From: JAVDCA01 sp035293985
GTDB taxonomy: Bacteria; Pseudomonadota; Alphaproteobacteria; Rhizobiales; Xanthobacteraceae
Assembly: GCA_035293985.1 (NCBI GenBank)
Contig: DATGLS010000052.1
Location: forward strand, 558,001 to 622,000
Length of the DNA stretch: 64,000 bases
Direction of reading: 5' to 3'
Shown here: one piece after another, positions 40,284 to 48,321 of the stretch
How positions within the stretch are numbered: position 1 is the stretch's first letter
Layout: the number at the start of each line of letters is the position of its first letter
Translations under genes and position numbers: made by a program
The notes under the pieces: model-generated
The model's input: only the letters and a program-made list of their open reading frames with translations
The model's database searches: none
What the model was told of the DNA's origin: nothing

Positions 40284-41663
40284 ATGCCCCGCAAGAGCGA
40301 CGATCATGCCGAGCCGCATCCCGAGCGCATCGCCAAGGCGATCGCGCGCGCCGGGCTCGCGTCCCGCCGCGAGGCCGAGGCATGGATCGCGGCCGGCCGC
40401 GTCGCCGTCAACGGCAAGGTGATCGATTCGGCGGCGCTCAACGTCACTGCGGACGACCGCGTCACCGTCGACGGCGCACCGCTGCCGGCGCGCGAGCGCA
40501 CGCGGCTCTTCCTCTACCACAAGCCGCGTGGGCTGGTGACGACCAACGCCGACCCGGAGGGCCGGCCGACCATCTTCGACGCCCTGCCGAAGCACCTGCC
40601 GCGTCTCCTGTCGGTCGGGCGCCTCGACATCGGCACCGAGGGCCTGCTGCTGCTCACCAACGACGGCGGCCTCGCGCGCGTGCTCGAGCTGCCCGAGACC
40701 GGCTGGCTGCGCCGCTACCGCGTGCGCGCGCTCGGGAAGGTCGCCCAGCAGGAGCTCGACAAGTTGCGCGACGGCATCACGGTAGACGGCATCCACTACG
40801 GCCCGATCGAGGCGACGCTGGACCACGATCAGGGATCCAACATCTGGCTCACCTTTGCGATCCGCGAGGGCAAGAACCGCGAGGTGCGCAACGTGCTCGG
40901 CCACCTCGGCCTGCAGGTGAACCGGCTGATCCGGGTCTCGTTCGGCCCGTTTGCGCTGCGCGACCTCGCCGAAGGCGCGGTCGAGGAGGTGAGGACGCGG
41001 GTGCTGCGCGAGCAGCTCGGCGAGCGGGTGATCGCGGAGGCGAAATGCGATTTCTCCGCACCGATCGTCGAGCGCGACGCGAAGGACGAGGCGAGAGAGC
41101 CACGCCGCGACGCGCGCGAGTGGGGCCGCCGCGAGGACCGGCCGCGCCGCGAACGCGACGCGCGTGGTCGCCGTGAGGACAGGCCGCGCCACGAACGCGA
41201 TGGGCGCGGCAGGAAGGACCACCTTCGCGGCGGGGATGGTCGGGGTGACCGCCATAATCTCGGCGAGCGCGGCCGCGACCATCGTCGCGAGCAGCGCGAG
41301 GAGAAGCCCGGCCGCCCGCGGCGCGGCAATGCCTGGCGGCAGGAGGACGCGCCGCTGCGCCGACACTATCGCGGCGGCCGCGATGAGTCGGGCGCCGAGC
41401 GAGACGAGCCTACCGGCCAGAAGCGCGCCGGCCTTCTCACCGACCGCATGGGCCGCCGCGTCCTGGTGGAGCGCTTCGGCGAGAAGAAGCCGGAACGGGA
41501 GGAGCGCAAGCAAAGCCGCTTCGGCAGCCGTCCGGACAAAGGACATGCCCGCAAAGGCGATGCCCGCAAAGGCGACGTACGCCAAGGCGAAGCGCGCAGA
41601 GGCCGCGCGCGCCGTCCGGATCGCTCCGGCGGTCCTCGCCCCTCGCGGCCGCGAGAGCGCTGA
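40284..41663 (+). CDS. rluB: RluB-type 23S rRNA pseudouridine synthase with long basic/acidic tail
   Basis: The 459-residue protein has an S4 RNA-binding domain (about 15-65; ERIAKAIARAGLASRREAEA) and a pseudouridine synthase domain with catalytic Asp in VGRLDIGTEGLLLLTNDG (about 112-129). The segments KNREVRNVLGHLGLQVNRL (about 197-215) complete it. From about residue 275 the protein is low-complexity Arg/Asp/Glu/Gly with repeats such as RREDRPRRERD and, near the end, ARKGD units. Such tails in rhizobial RluB probably help bind RNA. Its stop overlaps the start of rsmD. Confidence 0.93.
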   Translation: MPRKSDDHAEPHPERIAKAIARAGLASRREAEAWIAAGRVAVNGKVIDSAALNVTADDRVTVDGAPLPARERTRLFLYHKPRGLVTTNADPEGRPTIFDALPKHLPRLLSVGRLDIGTEGLLLLTNDGGLARVLELPETGWLRRYRVRALGKVAQQELDKLRDGITVDGIHYGPIEATLDHDQGSNIWLTFAIREGKNREVRNVLGHLGLQVNRLIRVSFGPFALRDLAEGAVEEVRTRVLREQLGERVIAEAKCDFSAPIVERDAKDEAREPRRDAREWGRREDRPRRERDARGRREDRPRHERDGRGRKDHLRGGDGRGDRHNLGERGRDHRREQREEKPGRPRRGNAWRQEDAPLRRHYRGGRDESGAERDEPTGQKRAGLLTDRMGRRVLVERFGEKKPEREERKQSRFGSRPDKGHARKGDARKGDVRQGEARRGRARRPDRSGGPRPSRPRER

Positions 41664-42217
41664 TGCGCATCGTCGGTGGGCGCCTGCGCGGCCGCAGTCT
41701 CGCGGCGCCGAGGAGCCAGGCGATCCGCCCGACCAGCGACCGCTTGCGCGAGTCCGTCTTCAACATCCTGGCGCACGCCCATGGCGACCCGGTCACGGGT
41801 GCGCGCGTGCTCGACCTATTCGCCGGCACGGGTGCGCTTGGCATCGAGGCGCTGTCGCGTGGCGCCGCCTTTGCACTGTTCATCGACGACGGCGCAGAAG
41901 CGCGCGCGGTGATCCGGCAGAACGTCGACGCGCTCGGCCTCGGCATGGTGACGCGCGTGTTTCGCCGCGATGCGACCAAGCTCGGCGCCGCCCACCCGCT
42001 CGAGCCGTTCGGGCTTGTTTTTCTCGACCCGCCCTATCGAAAGGGTCTGGCCGGCCCGGCGCTCGCCTCGCTGCGTGACGATGGCTGGCTCACGCCGGAG
42101 GCGTTGATCGTGGTGGAGGAAGCGGCCGATGCCGATGTCTCCCCGCCCGACGGATTCACCGAGCTGGAGCGGCGGGCCTACGACGATACGGTCGTCGTAT
42201 TTCTGCACGCCGCATGA
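41663..42217 (+). CDS. rsmD: 16S rRNA (guanine966-N2)-methyltransferase
   Basis: RsmD methylates G966 of 16S rRNA using S-adenosylmethionine. The 184-residue product begins MRIVGGRLRGRSLAAP. It has IRPTSDRLRESVFNIL (about 21-36), the SAM loop LDLFAGTGALGIEALSRG (about 50-67) and the catalytic DPPY (122-125). It overlaps the rluB stop (TGATG), so both rRNA-modification genes are co-translated. Confidence 0.96.
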   Translation: MRIVGGRLRGRSLAAPRSQAIRPTSDRLRESVFNILAHAHGDPVTGARVLDLFAGTGALGIEALSRGAAFALFIDDGAEARAVIRQNVDALGLGMVTRVFRRDATKLGAAHPLEPFGLVFLDPPYRKGLAGPALASLRDDGWLTPEALIVVEEAADADVSPPDGFTELERRAYDDTVVVFLHAA

Positions 42218-42247
42218 CCCGAACGGGTAGACGCGTGAAAGGCAGCT

Positions 42248-43216
42248 TCACGGCGCGCGGATCCTGGCCTTGCGGATGACCTCGCCATAAGCCTGATACT
42301 GCCGGCGCACATAGTCGCCGAACGCGGTGCCGCACAGGCCGGCGGGGCGCAGCCCCTGGAGCACAAGCTTCGCCTTGACGGCGGGATCCTCGAGCGCGGC
42401 CGCGAACCAGCCCGCAAGGCGCGCGATCACGGCGCGTGGCGTCTTCGCCGGCGCGAACAGGCCGTACCAGATATCGGCCTCGTAGCCCGGATATCCCGCC
42501 TCGGCGACGGTCGGGACATCCGGCAGCGAAACGAGCCGCGCGCGCGCGCCGGTCGCGAGCGCGCGCACCGCACCCGACTTGATCTGCTCGGCGACCGTCG
42601 GAAAGTCGGAATAGGCGGCGTCGACGTGATTGCCGAGCAGCGCCGTGATGGCGGGCGGCGTACCCGGATAGGACACGAAAGTCGTCTGGATGCGCGCCGC
42701 CTCCTGCAGCATCGCGAAGCTCACCTGCAGCGCGGCGCCGGCGACGCTCGCGACCGTGAGCCTGCCGGGAGCCGCCTGCGCGGCGGCGACGAACGCGCCG
42801 AGCGTGCGATACGGCGACGCCGGGTTGACCACCAGCACGGTCGGGGTCGCGACCAGGCTGCAGATCGGCGCGAAGCCCGTGAGCGCGTCGTAGTTGACCT
42901 TGTGCAGTTGCGGCGCGACCACGAACGAGTTCGGCACCAGCAGCAGCGTGTTGCCGTCCGGCGCCGCGCGTGCCGCCGCCTCGGTGCCGATGATCGTGCC
43001 GGCGCCGGGGCGGTTCTCGATCACGAAGATCGCGCCGGTCGTGCGCGCGATCACCTCGGCGAGCTCGCGCGCCACCACGTCGACGCCACCGCCCGCCGGC
43101 AGCGGCACGATGATGCGGATGGTCGCGGTCTCGGCTCGGGCGCCGGCGGTCGTCGCGGCGGCAAGCGCGACAGCCACAATCAGCGCAACACGCCGCATCA
43201 GCTTCGCCGCCGCCAT
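42248..43216 (-). CDS. Bug/TctC-family tripartite tricarboxylate transporter receptor
   Basis: The 322-residue protein has a signal peptide (about 1-28, ending GARAE) and classic Bug motifs: IIVPLPAGGGVDVVAREL (about 34-51), VIENRPGAGTIIGTEAAAR and LPDVPTVAEAGYPGYE (about 229-244). It binds a small carboxylate or aromatic acid in the periplasm. No permease genes adjoin. It is divergent from the UbiD-type decarboxylase gene, so uptake and decarboxylation of the same aromatic acid is a reasonable guess. Confidence 0.9.
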   Translation of the reverse strand: MAAAKLMRRVALIVAVALAAATTAGARAETATIRIIVPLPAGGGVDVVARELAEVIARTTGAIFVIENRPGAGTIIGTEAAARAAPDGNTLLLVPNSFVVAPQLHKVNYDALTGFAPICSLVATPTVLVVNPASPYRTLGAFVAAAQAAPGRLTVASVAGAALQVSFAMLQEAARIQTTFVSYPGTPPAITALLGNHVDAAYSDFPTVAEQIKSGAVRALATGARARLVSLPDVPTVAEAGYPGYEADIWYGLFAPAKTPRAVIARLAGWFAAALEDPAVKAKLVLQGLRPAGLCGTAFGDYVRRQYQAYGEVIRKARIRAP

Positions 43217-43348
43217 GTCGCGACCTCGCCGGCCAGAGGGTGGCGCAGCTTAGGATCGCGGCCCGCGGGGATCAACAAGTGGCACTCTGGCGCCCGGCCG
43301 CCGCGAGACGATATGGTGGGCCGACAACGGCTCGCGGGAGCGATCACC

Positions 43349-44959
43349 ATGGACGACATCACTGCCGGCGCGGCCAAGATCGACTTGGAGAAATTTCGTT
43401 TGCGCCGCTTCGTCGAGCGGCTGATCGATCTCGGGGAGGTGGAGATTCACGAAGAGCCGGTGCCACTCGCCGGACTGAGCACCATCATCGAGGCGACCGA
43501 CAAGGCGGTGCTTTTTCGGAAGGCCGGCCCGGAGCGCGTCGAGATGGTGGCCGGGACCGCCGGCAACTATCGGCGCCTCGCGGCGGCATTCGGGACGAGC
43601 GAGGACAAGCTGCACGCGGAATATTCCAGGCGCCTCGGCCAGATGCAGCCGCTGATCGAGGTGCCGTCCGACGAGGCGCCGGTGCATGCGATCAAGATCA
43701 CCGGCAAGGATGTCGATCTCGCCCGGCTGCCGTTCCATCCGCAGCACGCGCTCGACGGCAGCTGCTATCTGAGCGCGGCGATCGACTACACGATCGACCC
43801 GACGACCGGCCGGCGCAATGTCGGCTGTCGGCGGCTGAGCCTGCGCAACCGCTACGAGACCGGCACCAATGTGACGGCGCCGTCGGATCTCAAGCGCATC
43901 TACACGGCCTGCGTCGCCCGCGGCGAGCGGCTGCCGGTCACTTTCACGGTCGGCGCCCATCCGCTCGATTTCATCGCGGCGACGACGCGCCAGCCGGTCG
44001 ACGAGCTCGCGCTGGTGGCGAATTTTCGTGGCGAGCCGGCGCCGGTAGTCAAAAGCCTCACCAACGACATTCTGGTGCCGGCCGACGCCGAGATCACGCT
44101 GGAGGGCTATCTCGACGAGCGGGGCTATGCCGAGCCGGAAGGGCCGTACGGCGAGTACATGGGCTATTACGGCGCGATCCACATGGACCCGGTCTTCCAC
44201 TGCACCGCCATCACGATGCGGCGCGACGCGCTGCACCATACGCTGCTGCATGGCTCGGCCTTCGTGCTCGACAGGGCGGACGCCTCCGTGCTGATCGGGC
44301 TCGGGGCGGAAGCGCAGGCGCTCAAGATCTTGCGCGCGGCCGTCGCCGAGCCGGTCGCGGTGCACCTGCGCACGATGGCGGGCGCCGGCACGCTGCGGGT
44401 CGCGATCCGCAAGCGCCACGACGGCGAGCCGCGCGCCGCGATCGAGGCGCTGCTGCGCGAAGTCGTGCGTTTCAAGTCCGTGTACGTGTTCGACGACGAC
44501 ATCGATATCCGGAACGACGGTCACGTCGAGTGGGCGCTCGGCACGCGCTTCCAGGCGGACCAGGATCTCGTCGTGCTGCCGGGCCTGCAGGGCCAGACCA
44601 TGGACCCCTCGCTCAACGGCCGGCGCACCGGCGCCAAGACCGGCTATGACTGCACCAAGCCGCTCAACCGCGCCGACGATATCACCTATATGCGCTCCGC
44701 CGCGCGCGTCTTCGCCGGTCCGGCCCGCTTCCAGACCGTCGAGCAGGCGCTGGCGTCGTCAGGACCGATGTTCTTCACCGACGTGGTGCAGTCGCTCGGC
44801 AGCGACGACGGCCGCGAGGTCGCCTGCGCGCTCGACGCGCTACGCCAGGCCGGCCGCCTCGGCCGGGACGGCGACGGCCGCTATCAATTGGTCGACGGCA
44901 AGCCGGGCGTCACTACGATCGTCGGCGAGCTGCATCATGATCCGAACGAGGGGGCGTGA
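43349..44959 (+). CDS. UbiD-family prenyl-FMN-dependent decarboxylase
   Basis: The 536-residue protein has the UbiD layout. The prenyl-FMN/metal site includes CRRLSLRNRYETG (about 155-167) and the catalytic Glu segment AEPEGPYGEYMGYYG (about 257-271). DDDIDIRNDGHVEWALGTRF precedes the C-terminal helix. Beyond the usual end at about 460 it carries an extra domain resembling a winged helix (PMFFTDVVQSLGSDDGREVA to the end). It probably (de)carboxylates an aromatic or unsaturated acid; ubiquinone synthesis is less likely here. UbiX, which makes the cofactor, is not in the window. Confidence 0.88.
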   Translation: MDDITAGAAKIDLEKFRLRRFVERLIDLGEVEIHEEPVPLAGLSTIIEATDKAVLFRKAGPERVEMVAGTAGNYRRLAAAFGTSEDKLHAEYSRRLGQMQPLIEVPSDEAPVHAIKITGKDVDLARLPFHPQHALDGSCYLSAAIDYTIDPTTGRRNVGCRRLSLRNRYETGTNVTAPSDLKRIYTACVARGERLPVTFTVGAHPLDFIAATTRQPVDELALVANFRGEPAPVVKSLTNDILVPADAEITLEGYLDERGYAEPEGPYGEYMGYYGAIHMDPVFHCTAITMRRDALHHTLLHGSAFVLDRADASVLIGLGAEAQALKILRAAVAEPVAVHLRTMAGAGTLRVAIRKRHDGEPRAAIEALLREVVRFKSVYVFDDDIDIRNDGHVEWALGTRFQADQDLVVLPGLQGQTMDPSLNGRRTGAKTGYDCTKPLNRADDITYMRSAARVFAGPARFQTVEQALASSGPMFFTDVVQSLGSDDGREVACALDALRQAGRLGRDGDGRYQLVDGKPGVTTIVGELHHDPNEGA

Positions 44960-45074
44960 AGCCGTCCGTCGTTGCGAGGAGCGAAGCGGCCAAGCAATCT
45001 CGCGCGCCGGGCTCATGAGTCCGTGGGGTGAGATTGCTTCGACGCGTTGTCGCGCGCCTCGCAATGACGGGATC
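44958..45074. repeat. CGTCGTTGCGAGG-type intergenic repeat
   Basis: CGTCGTTGCGAGGAGCGAAG with AAGCAATCTCG at the left is mirrored by CGAGATTGCTTC-like GAGATTGCTTCGACGC and CCTCGCAATGACGG at the right. It is the same family as 33228-33322. It fills the whole gap between the UbiD and LapA genes. Confidence 0.75.
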
Positions 45075-45291
45075 ATTGCGCCCTGCTGGCACGCACCGAC
45101 TTGCGCAGCAGCGCAAACAGGCTTCCTCCGGTGACCGCGCCGAGGACGTAGACGACGGCCGCCAGAATTGCGAGCGGCGCGCGGACGCCCAATCCGAGGA
45201 AGGACATCGTGACCGGCGCGCGGTTCTGGACCGCGAAGATGATGATCGCGGCCACGAACAGGACGATGATGATGATATAGACCCAGCGCAT
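45073..45291 (-). CDS. LapA/DUF1049 small membrane protein
   Basis: The 72-residue protein has two membrane helices: MRWVYIIIIVLFVAAIIIFAV, and LAILAAVVYVLGAVTGGSLFALL. The sequence NRAPVTMSFLGLGVRAP lies between them, and a basic tail RKSVRASRAQ follows. This is the DUF1049/LapA pattern; E. coli LapA works with LapB in controlling lipopolysaccharide synthesis. It starts 9 bases after the mutL stop on the same strand, so it is probably co-transcribed with mutL. No lapB is seen. Confidence 0.85.
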   Translation of the reverse strand: MRWVYIIIIVLFVAAIIIFAVQNRAPVTMSFLGLGVRAPLAILAAVVYVLGAVTGGSLFALLRKSVRASRAQ

Positions 45292-45300
45292 GGCGACCTC

Positions 45301-47136
45301 TCACTTCCTTCCGAACAGCCGCTCGATGTCGGCGAGCTTCAGCTCCACATAGGTCGGGCGGCCGTGGTTGCACTGGCCTGAGTTGGGCGTCGCCTCCATG
45401 TCGCGCAGGAGCGCGTTCATCTCCTCCGGCTTGAGGCGGCGGCCGGCGCGCACCGAGCCGTGGCACGCCATGGTGGAGGCGACGTGCATCAGGCGGCGCT
45501 CCAGCGGCAGCGCCTCGTCCCATTCGGCCATGTGCTCGGCGAGATCCCGCAGCAGCGCGCGGGCATCGATCTCGCCGAGCAGGCCCGGCGTCTCGCGCAC
45601 CGCGACGGCGCCCGGACCGAACGGTTCGATGACGAGACCGTAACGGGCGAGCTCGTCACCGCGGGCGACGAGCCGCTCGACGTCGGGCTCGTCGAGCTCG
45701 ACGATCTCAGGAATCAGCAGGATCTGGCGGGCGACGCCGGTCCGCTCCAGCGCCGCCTTCATGCGCTCGTAAACGAGCCGCTCATGCGCCGCGTGCTGGT
45801 CGACGATGACGATGCCGTCGCGCGTCTGCGTCACGATGTAGGTTTCGTGCACCTGGGCGCGGGCGGCGCCGAGCGGGCGGTCGACCGCCTCCGGCGCGAT
45901 CTCGTCCGCTGGCACCACGCGAACATCGGCGGAGGGGGCACCCACGTCGAAGGCGCGCTGCGCCGAGGAGGCGAAGCCGGCGCCGGCGAGCGCGCGCGCA
46001 GCAAAGCTCGACGGTGGCGGCGCCGCCGGCGAGTTGCGCCAGTCCCAGCCGCCGCGCGAACGCCCTGATACATCCGACCCGGGCGTTGACCGCAGCGCGG
46101 CGAGCGTCGCGGCGCCGCCGGTGGTCGCGACGCGCTGGGCCTCGCGCGACAGCGCCTCCTGCAGCACGCGCACGATCGATGCGCGCACCAGGCCGGGATC
46201 GCGGAAGCGCACCTCGGCCTTGGCGGGATGGACGTTGACGTCGACCTCGCGCGGATCGAGGGTCACGAACAGCGCCACCACTGGATGGCGGTCGCGCGGC
46301 AAATGATCCGCATAGGCGCCGCGCACCGCGCCGAGCATGAGCTTGTCGCGCACCGGCCGGCCATTGACGAAGAGATACTGCCCGAGCCCGTTGGCGCGGC
46401 TGTAGGTCGGCAGGCCGGCGAAGCCGGCGATCGCGAGCCCTTCGCGGCCGCCGCCGACCTCGACCGCATTGGCCCGGAAATCCGGCCCGAGCACGTCGCC
46501 AAGCCGCGCGAGCCGCCCCGACGGCCCGGGCAGCGCCGCGCCCCAGGTGACCGGCGCGCGTTCTTCTCCCGCAATCGTGAACGCGACGTCGGGCCGGCTC
46601 ATGGCGAGGCGGCGCACCACGTCGCGGATCGCCTCGGCCTCGGTGCGGTCGGTCTTGAGGAATTTCAGCCGCGCCGGCGTCGCGAAGAAGAGGTCGCGCA
46701 CCTCGACCCGGGTGCCGGCGCCGAGCGCCGCCGGCTTGACGATCGATTTGACCCCGGCCTCGACGTCGATCGCCCAGCCGTGTGGCTCGCCGGCATGGCG
46801 CGTCGCGATCGCGAGCCGCGCCACCGCGCCGATCGAGGGCAGCGCCTCGCCGCGAAAGCCGAGGGTGCGGATCGCCATGAGATCCTCGCCGTCCGCGAGC
46901 TTCGAGGTGGCGTGGCGCTCGACCGCAAGCGCGAGGTCGGCCTTGCTCATGCCGTCGCCGTCGTCGCTGACGCGGATGAGGCGACGGCCGCCGCCTTCGG
47001 TCATCACCTCGATGCGCTTTGCGCCCGCATCGAGGGCATTCTCGATCAGCTCCTTGACCACGCTCGCCGGACGCTCGACCACCTCGCCGGCGGCGATGCG
47101 GTTGATCAGAGCGGGATCGAGCTGGCGAACGGGCAT
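45301..47136 (-). CDS. mutL: DNA mismatch repair protein MutL (endonuclease type)
   Basis: The 611-residue protein starts MPVRQLDPALINRIAAGEVV. It has the GHKL ATPase boxes ELIENALDAGAKRIEV, VSDDGDGM and RHATSKL...TLGFRGEALPSI, then a Pro/Ser/Ala-rich linker (about 340-420). The C-terminal domain has DQHAAHERLVYE, the endonuclease motif DQHA(x)2E(x)4E (about 443-455), and NHGRPTYVEL. It nicks the error-containing strand and links MutS to downstream repair. The ATG at 47136 opens the conserved N-terminus. Confidence 0.97.
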   Translation of the reverse strand: MPVRQLDPALINRIAAGEVVERPASVVKELIENALDAGAKRIEVMTEGGGRRLIRVSDDGDGMSKADLALAVERHATSKLADGEDLMAIRTLGFRGEALPSIGAVARLAIATRHAGEPHGWAIDVEAGVKSIVKPAALGAGTRVEVRDLFFATPARLKFLKTDRTEAEAIRDVVRRLAMSRPDVAFTIAGEERAPVTWGAALPGPSGRLARLGDVLGPDFRANAVEVGGGREGLAIAGFAGLPTYSRANGLGQYLFVNGRPVRDKLMLGAVRGAYADHLPRDRHPVVALFVTLDPREVDVNVHPAKAEVRFRDPGLVRASIVRVLQEALSREAQRVATTGGAATLAALRSTPGSDVSGRSRGGWDWRNSPAAPPPSSFAARALAGAGFASSAQRAFDVGAPSADVRVVPADEIAPEAVDRPLGAARAQVHETYIVTQTRDGIVIVDQHAAHERLVYERMKAALERTGVARQILLIPEIVELDEPDVERLVARGDELARYGLVIEPFGPGAVAVRETPGLLGEIDARALLRDLAEHMAEWDEALPLERRLMHVASTMACHGSVRAGRRLKPEEMNALLRDMEATPNSGQCNHGRPTYVELKLADIERLFGRK

Positions 47137-47164
47137 CAGGTTTGGCGACTCAGGGCCTCGGCTG

Positions 47165-47245
47165 CGCGATCTTACAGGGGCGAATGGCGAGTAGCGAACG
47201 GCGAATGGGCCGCGACCTATTCCCATTCCCTATTCGCCACTCGGT
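47165..47245. repeat. GGCGAATGGCGAGTAGCGAA-type intergenic repeat
   Basis: GGGGCGAATGGCGAGTAGCG at the left faces CCCTATTCGCCACTCGG at the right. It is the same family as 28090-28185. It occupies the gap between mutL and arfB. Confidence 0.7.
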
Positions 47246-47667
47246 CAATCCATCGGCGCCCGACCCTGCCGCATCGCCTTGATGCCGCCGCGCCGCTTCT
47301 TCGACTCGAGCCTTCGCGCGCGCGACGCCTTGGTGGGTTTGGTGGCCCGGCGCGGCACCGGCCGCACGGCGGCGGCGCGGATCAGCTCGAGCAGGCGATC
47401 GAGCGCGTCGGCGCGGTTGCGCTCCTGGGTGCGATGGCTCTGCGCCGTGATGACGAGCACGCCGTCGCGGGTGAGCCGCCTCCCCGCCAGGCGCTCGAGC
47501 CTCCCGCGCACCTCGTCGGTGAGCGAGGGCGAGCGGCGCACGTCGAAGCGCAGCTGCACGGCGGTCGAAAGCTTGTTGACGTTCTGCCCGCCCGGGCCGG
47601 AGGCGCGGATGAAGCTTTCGGCAAGCTCGCTCTCATCGAGCGTGATGTGGTCGGTGACGCGGATCAT
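47245..47667 (-). CDS. arfB: Alternative ribosome rescue factor, peptidyl-tRNA hydrolase ArfB
   Basis: The 140-residue protein has the release-factor catalytic GGQ (residues 26-28 in RASGPGGQNVNKLST) and a basic C-terminal tail (RRATKPTKASRARRLESKKRRGG in short, about 105-130) that enters the empty mRNA channel of stalled ribosomes. It frees stalled peptides without a stop codon. Length and layout match ArfB/YaeJ. It stands upstream of mutL on the same strand with a repeat between. Confidence 0.93.
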   Translation of the reverse strand: MIRVTDHITLDESELAESFIRASGPGGQNVNKLSTAVQLRFDVRRSPSLTDEVRGRLERLAGRRLTRDGVLVITAQSHRTQERNRADALDRLLELIRAAAVRPVPRRATKPTKASRARRLESKKRRGGIKAMRQGRAPMD

Positions 47668-47847
47668 GGCGTTGATTCTGGTATTTCAAATCTATTCGCG
47701 CGCTGCCGGCTTGTCCCGTTCTTTGGCAAACTCATGACGCCCATGCCGAAAAATAAGGCGGGCGGCGCGTTGCACGGGCGTTTCAACCGCCCTAGGCTGC
47801 CCCTCCCCGAGTGCCAATCGCCTTCAATCTATCCAGGGAGATTTTTC

Positions 47848-48231
47848 ATGAACCTGAAACTCGTCATCGCCGCCGCCGTCCTCGCCGCCACGCCGGCATT
47901 TGCGCAGGGCCAGATGGGCGGCCCCAACGCGCCGAAGGCGCCGAAGCCAAAACTCGCAGAGGTGAAAGCCGTCCTCGACAAGATCTCCGCCGACCCCGCC
48001 AAGGTGAAGACCTATTGCGATCTCAACAAGATCAACCAACAGATGTCGCAGGTCGACGAGAAAGACCAGAAGAAGATGCAGACCCTCGGCGATCAGGCCG
48101 ACAAGCTCATGCAGCAGCTCGGTCCGGACTACGGCAAGATCATGGATGGTCTCGACTCGGTCGACGAGAACTCGGCGGAAGGCAAGCAGTACGCCGCGCT
48201 GTTCTCCGGCCTCGACGCCAAATGCAAGTAA
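47848..48231 (+). CDS. Small exported helical protein
   Basis: The 127-residue product has a signal peptide (MNLKLVIAAAVLAATPAFA) and a mature helical domain: KPKLAEVKAVLDKISADPAK, YCDLNKINQQMSQVDEKDQ and ALFSGLDAKCK. Two cysteines probably pair. Similar short periplasmic proteins occur in Bradyrhizobium relatives without known function. The ATG has an AGGGAG site 7 bases upstream. Confidence 0.7.
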   Translation: MNLKLVIAAAVLAATPAFAQGQMGGPNAPKAPKPKLAEVKAVLDKISADPAKVKTYCDLNKINQQMSQVDEKDQKKMQTLGDQADKLMQQLGPDYGKIMDGLDSVDENSAEGKQYAALFSGLDAKCK

Positions 48232-48321
48232 GTTAGATCACCTGTCCGCAGAATTGCATCGGCCGGTCCGCTCCGCGGGCCGGCCGATGCCGCATTGATA
48301 GACCGAATCCGATGGATCGGG

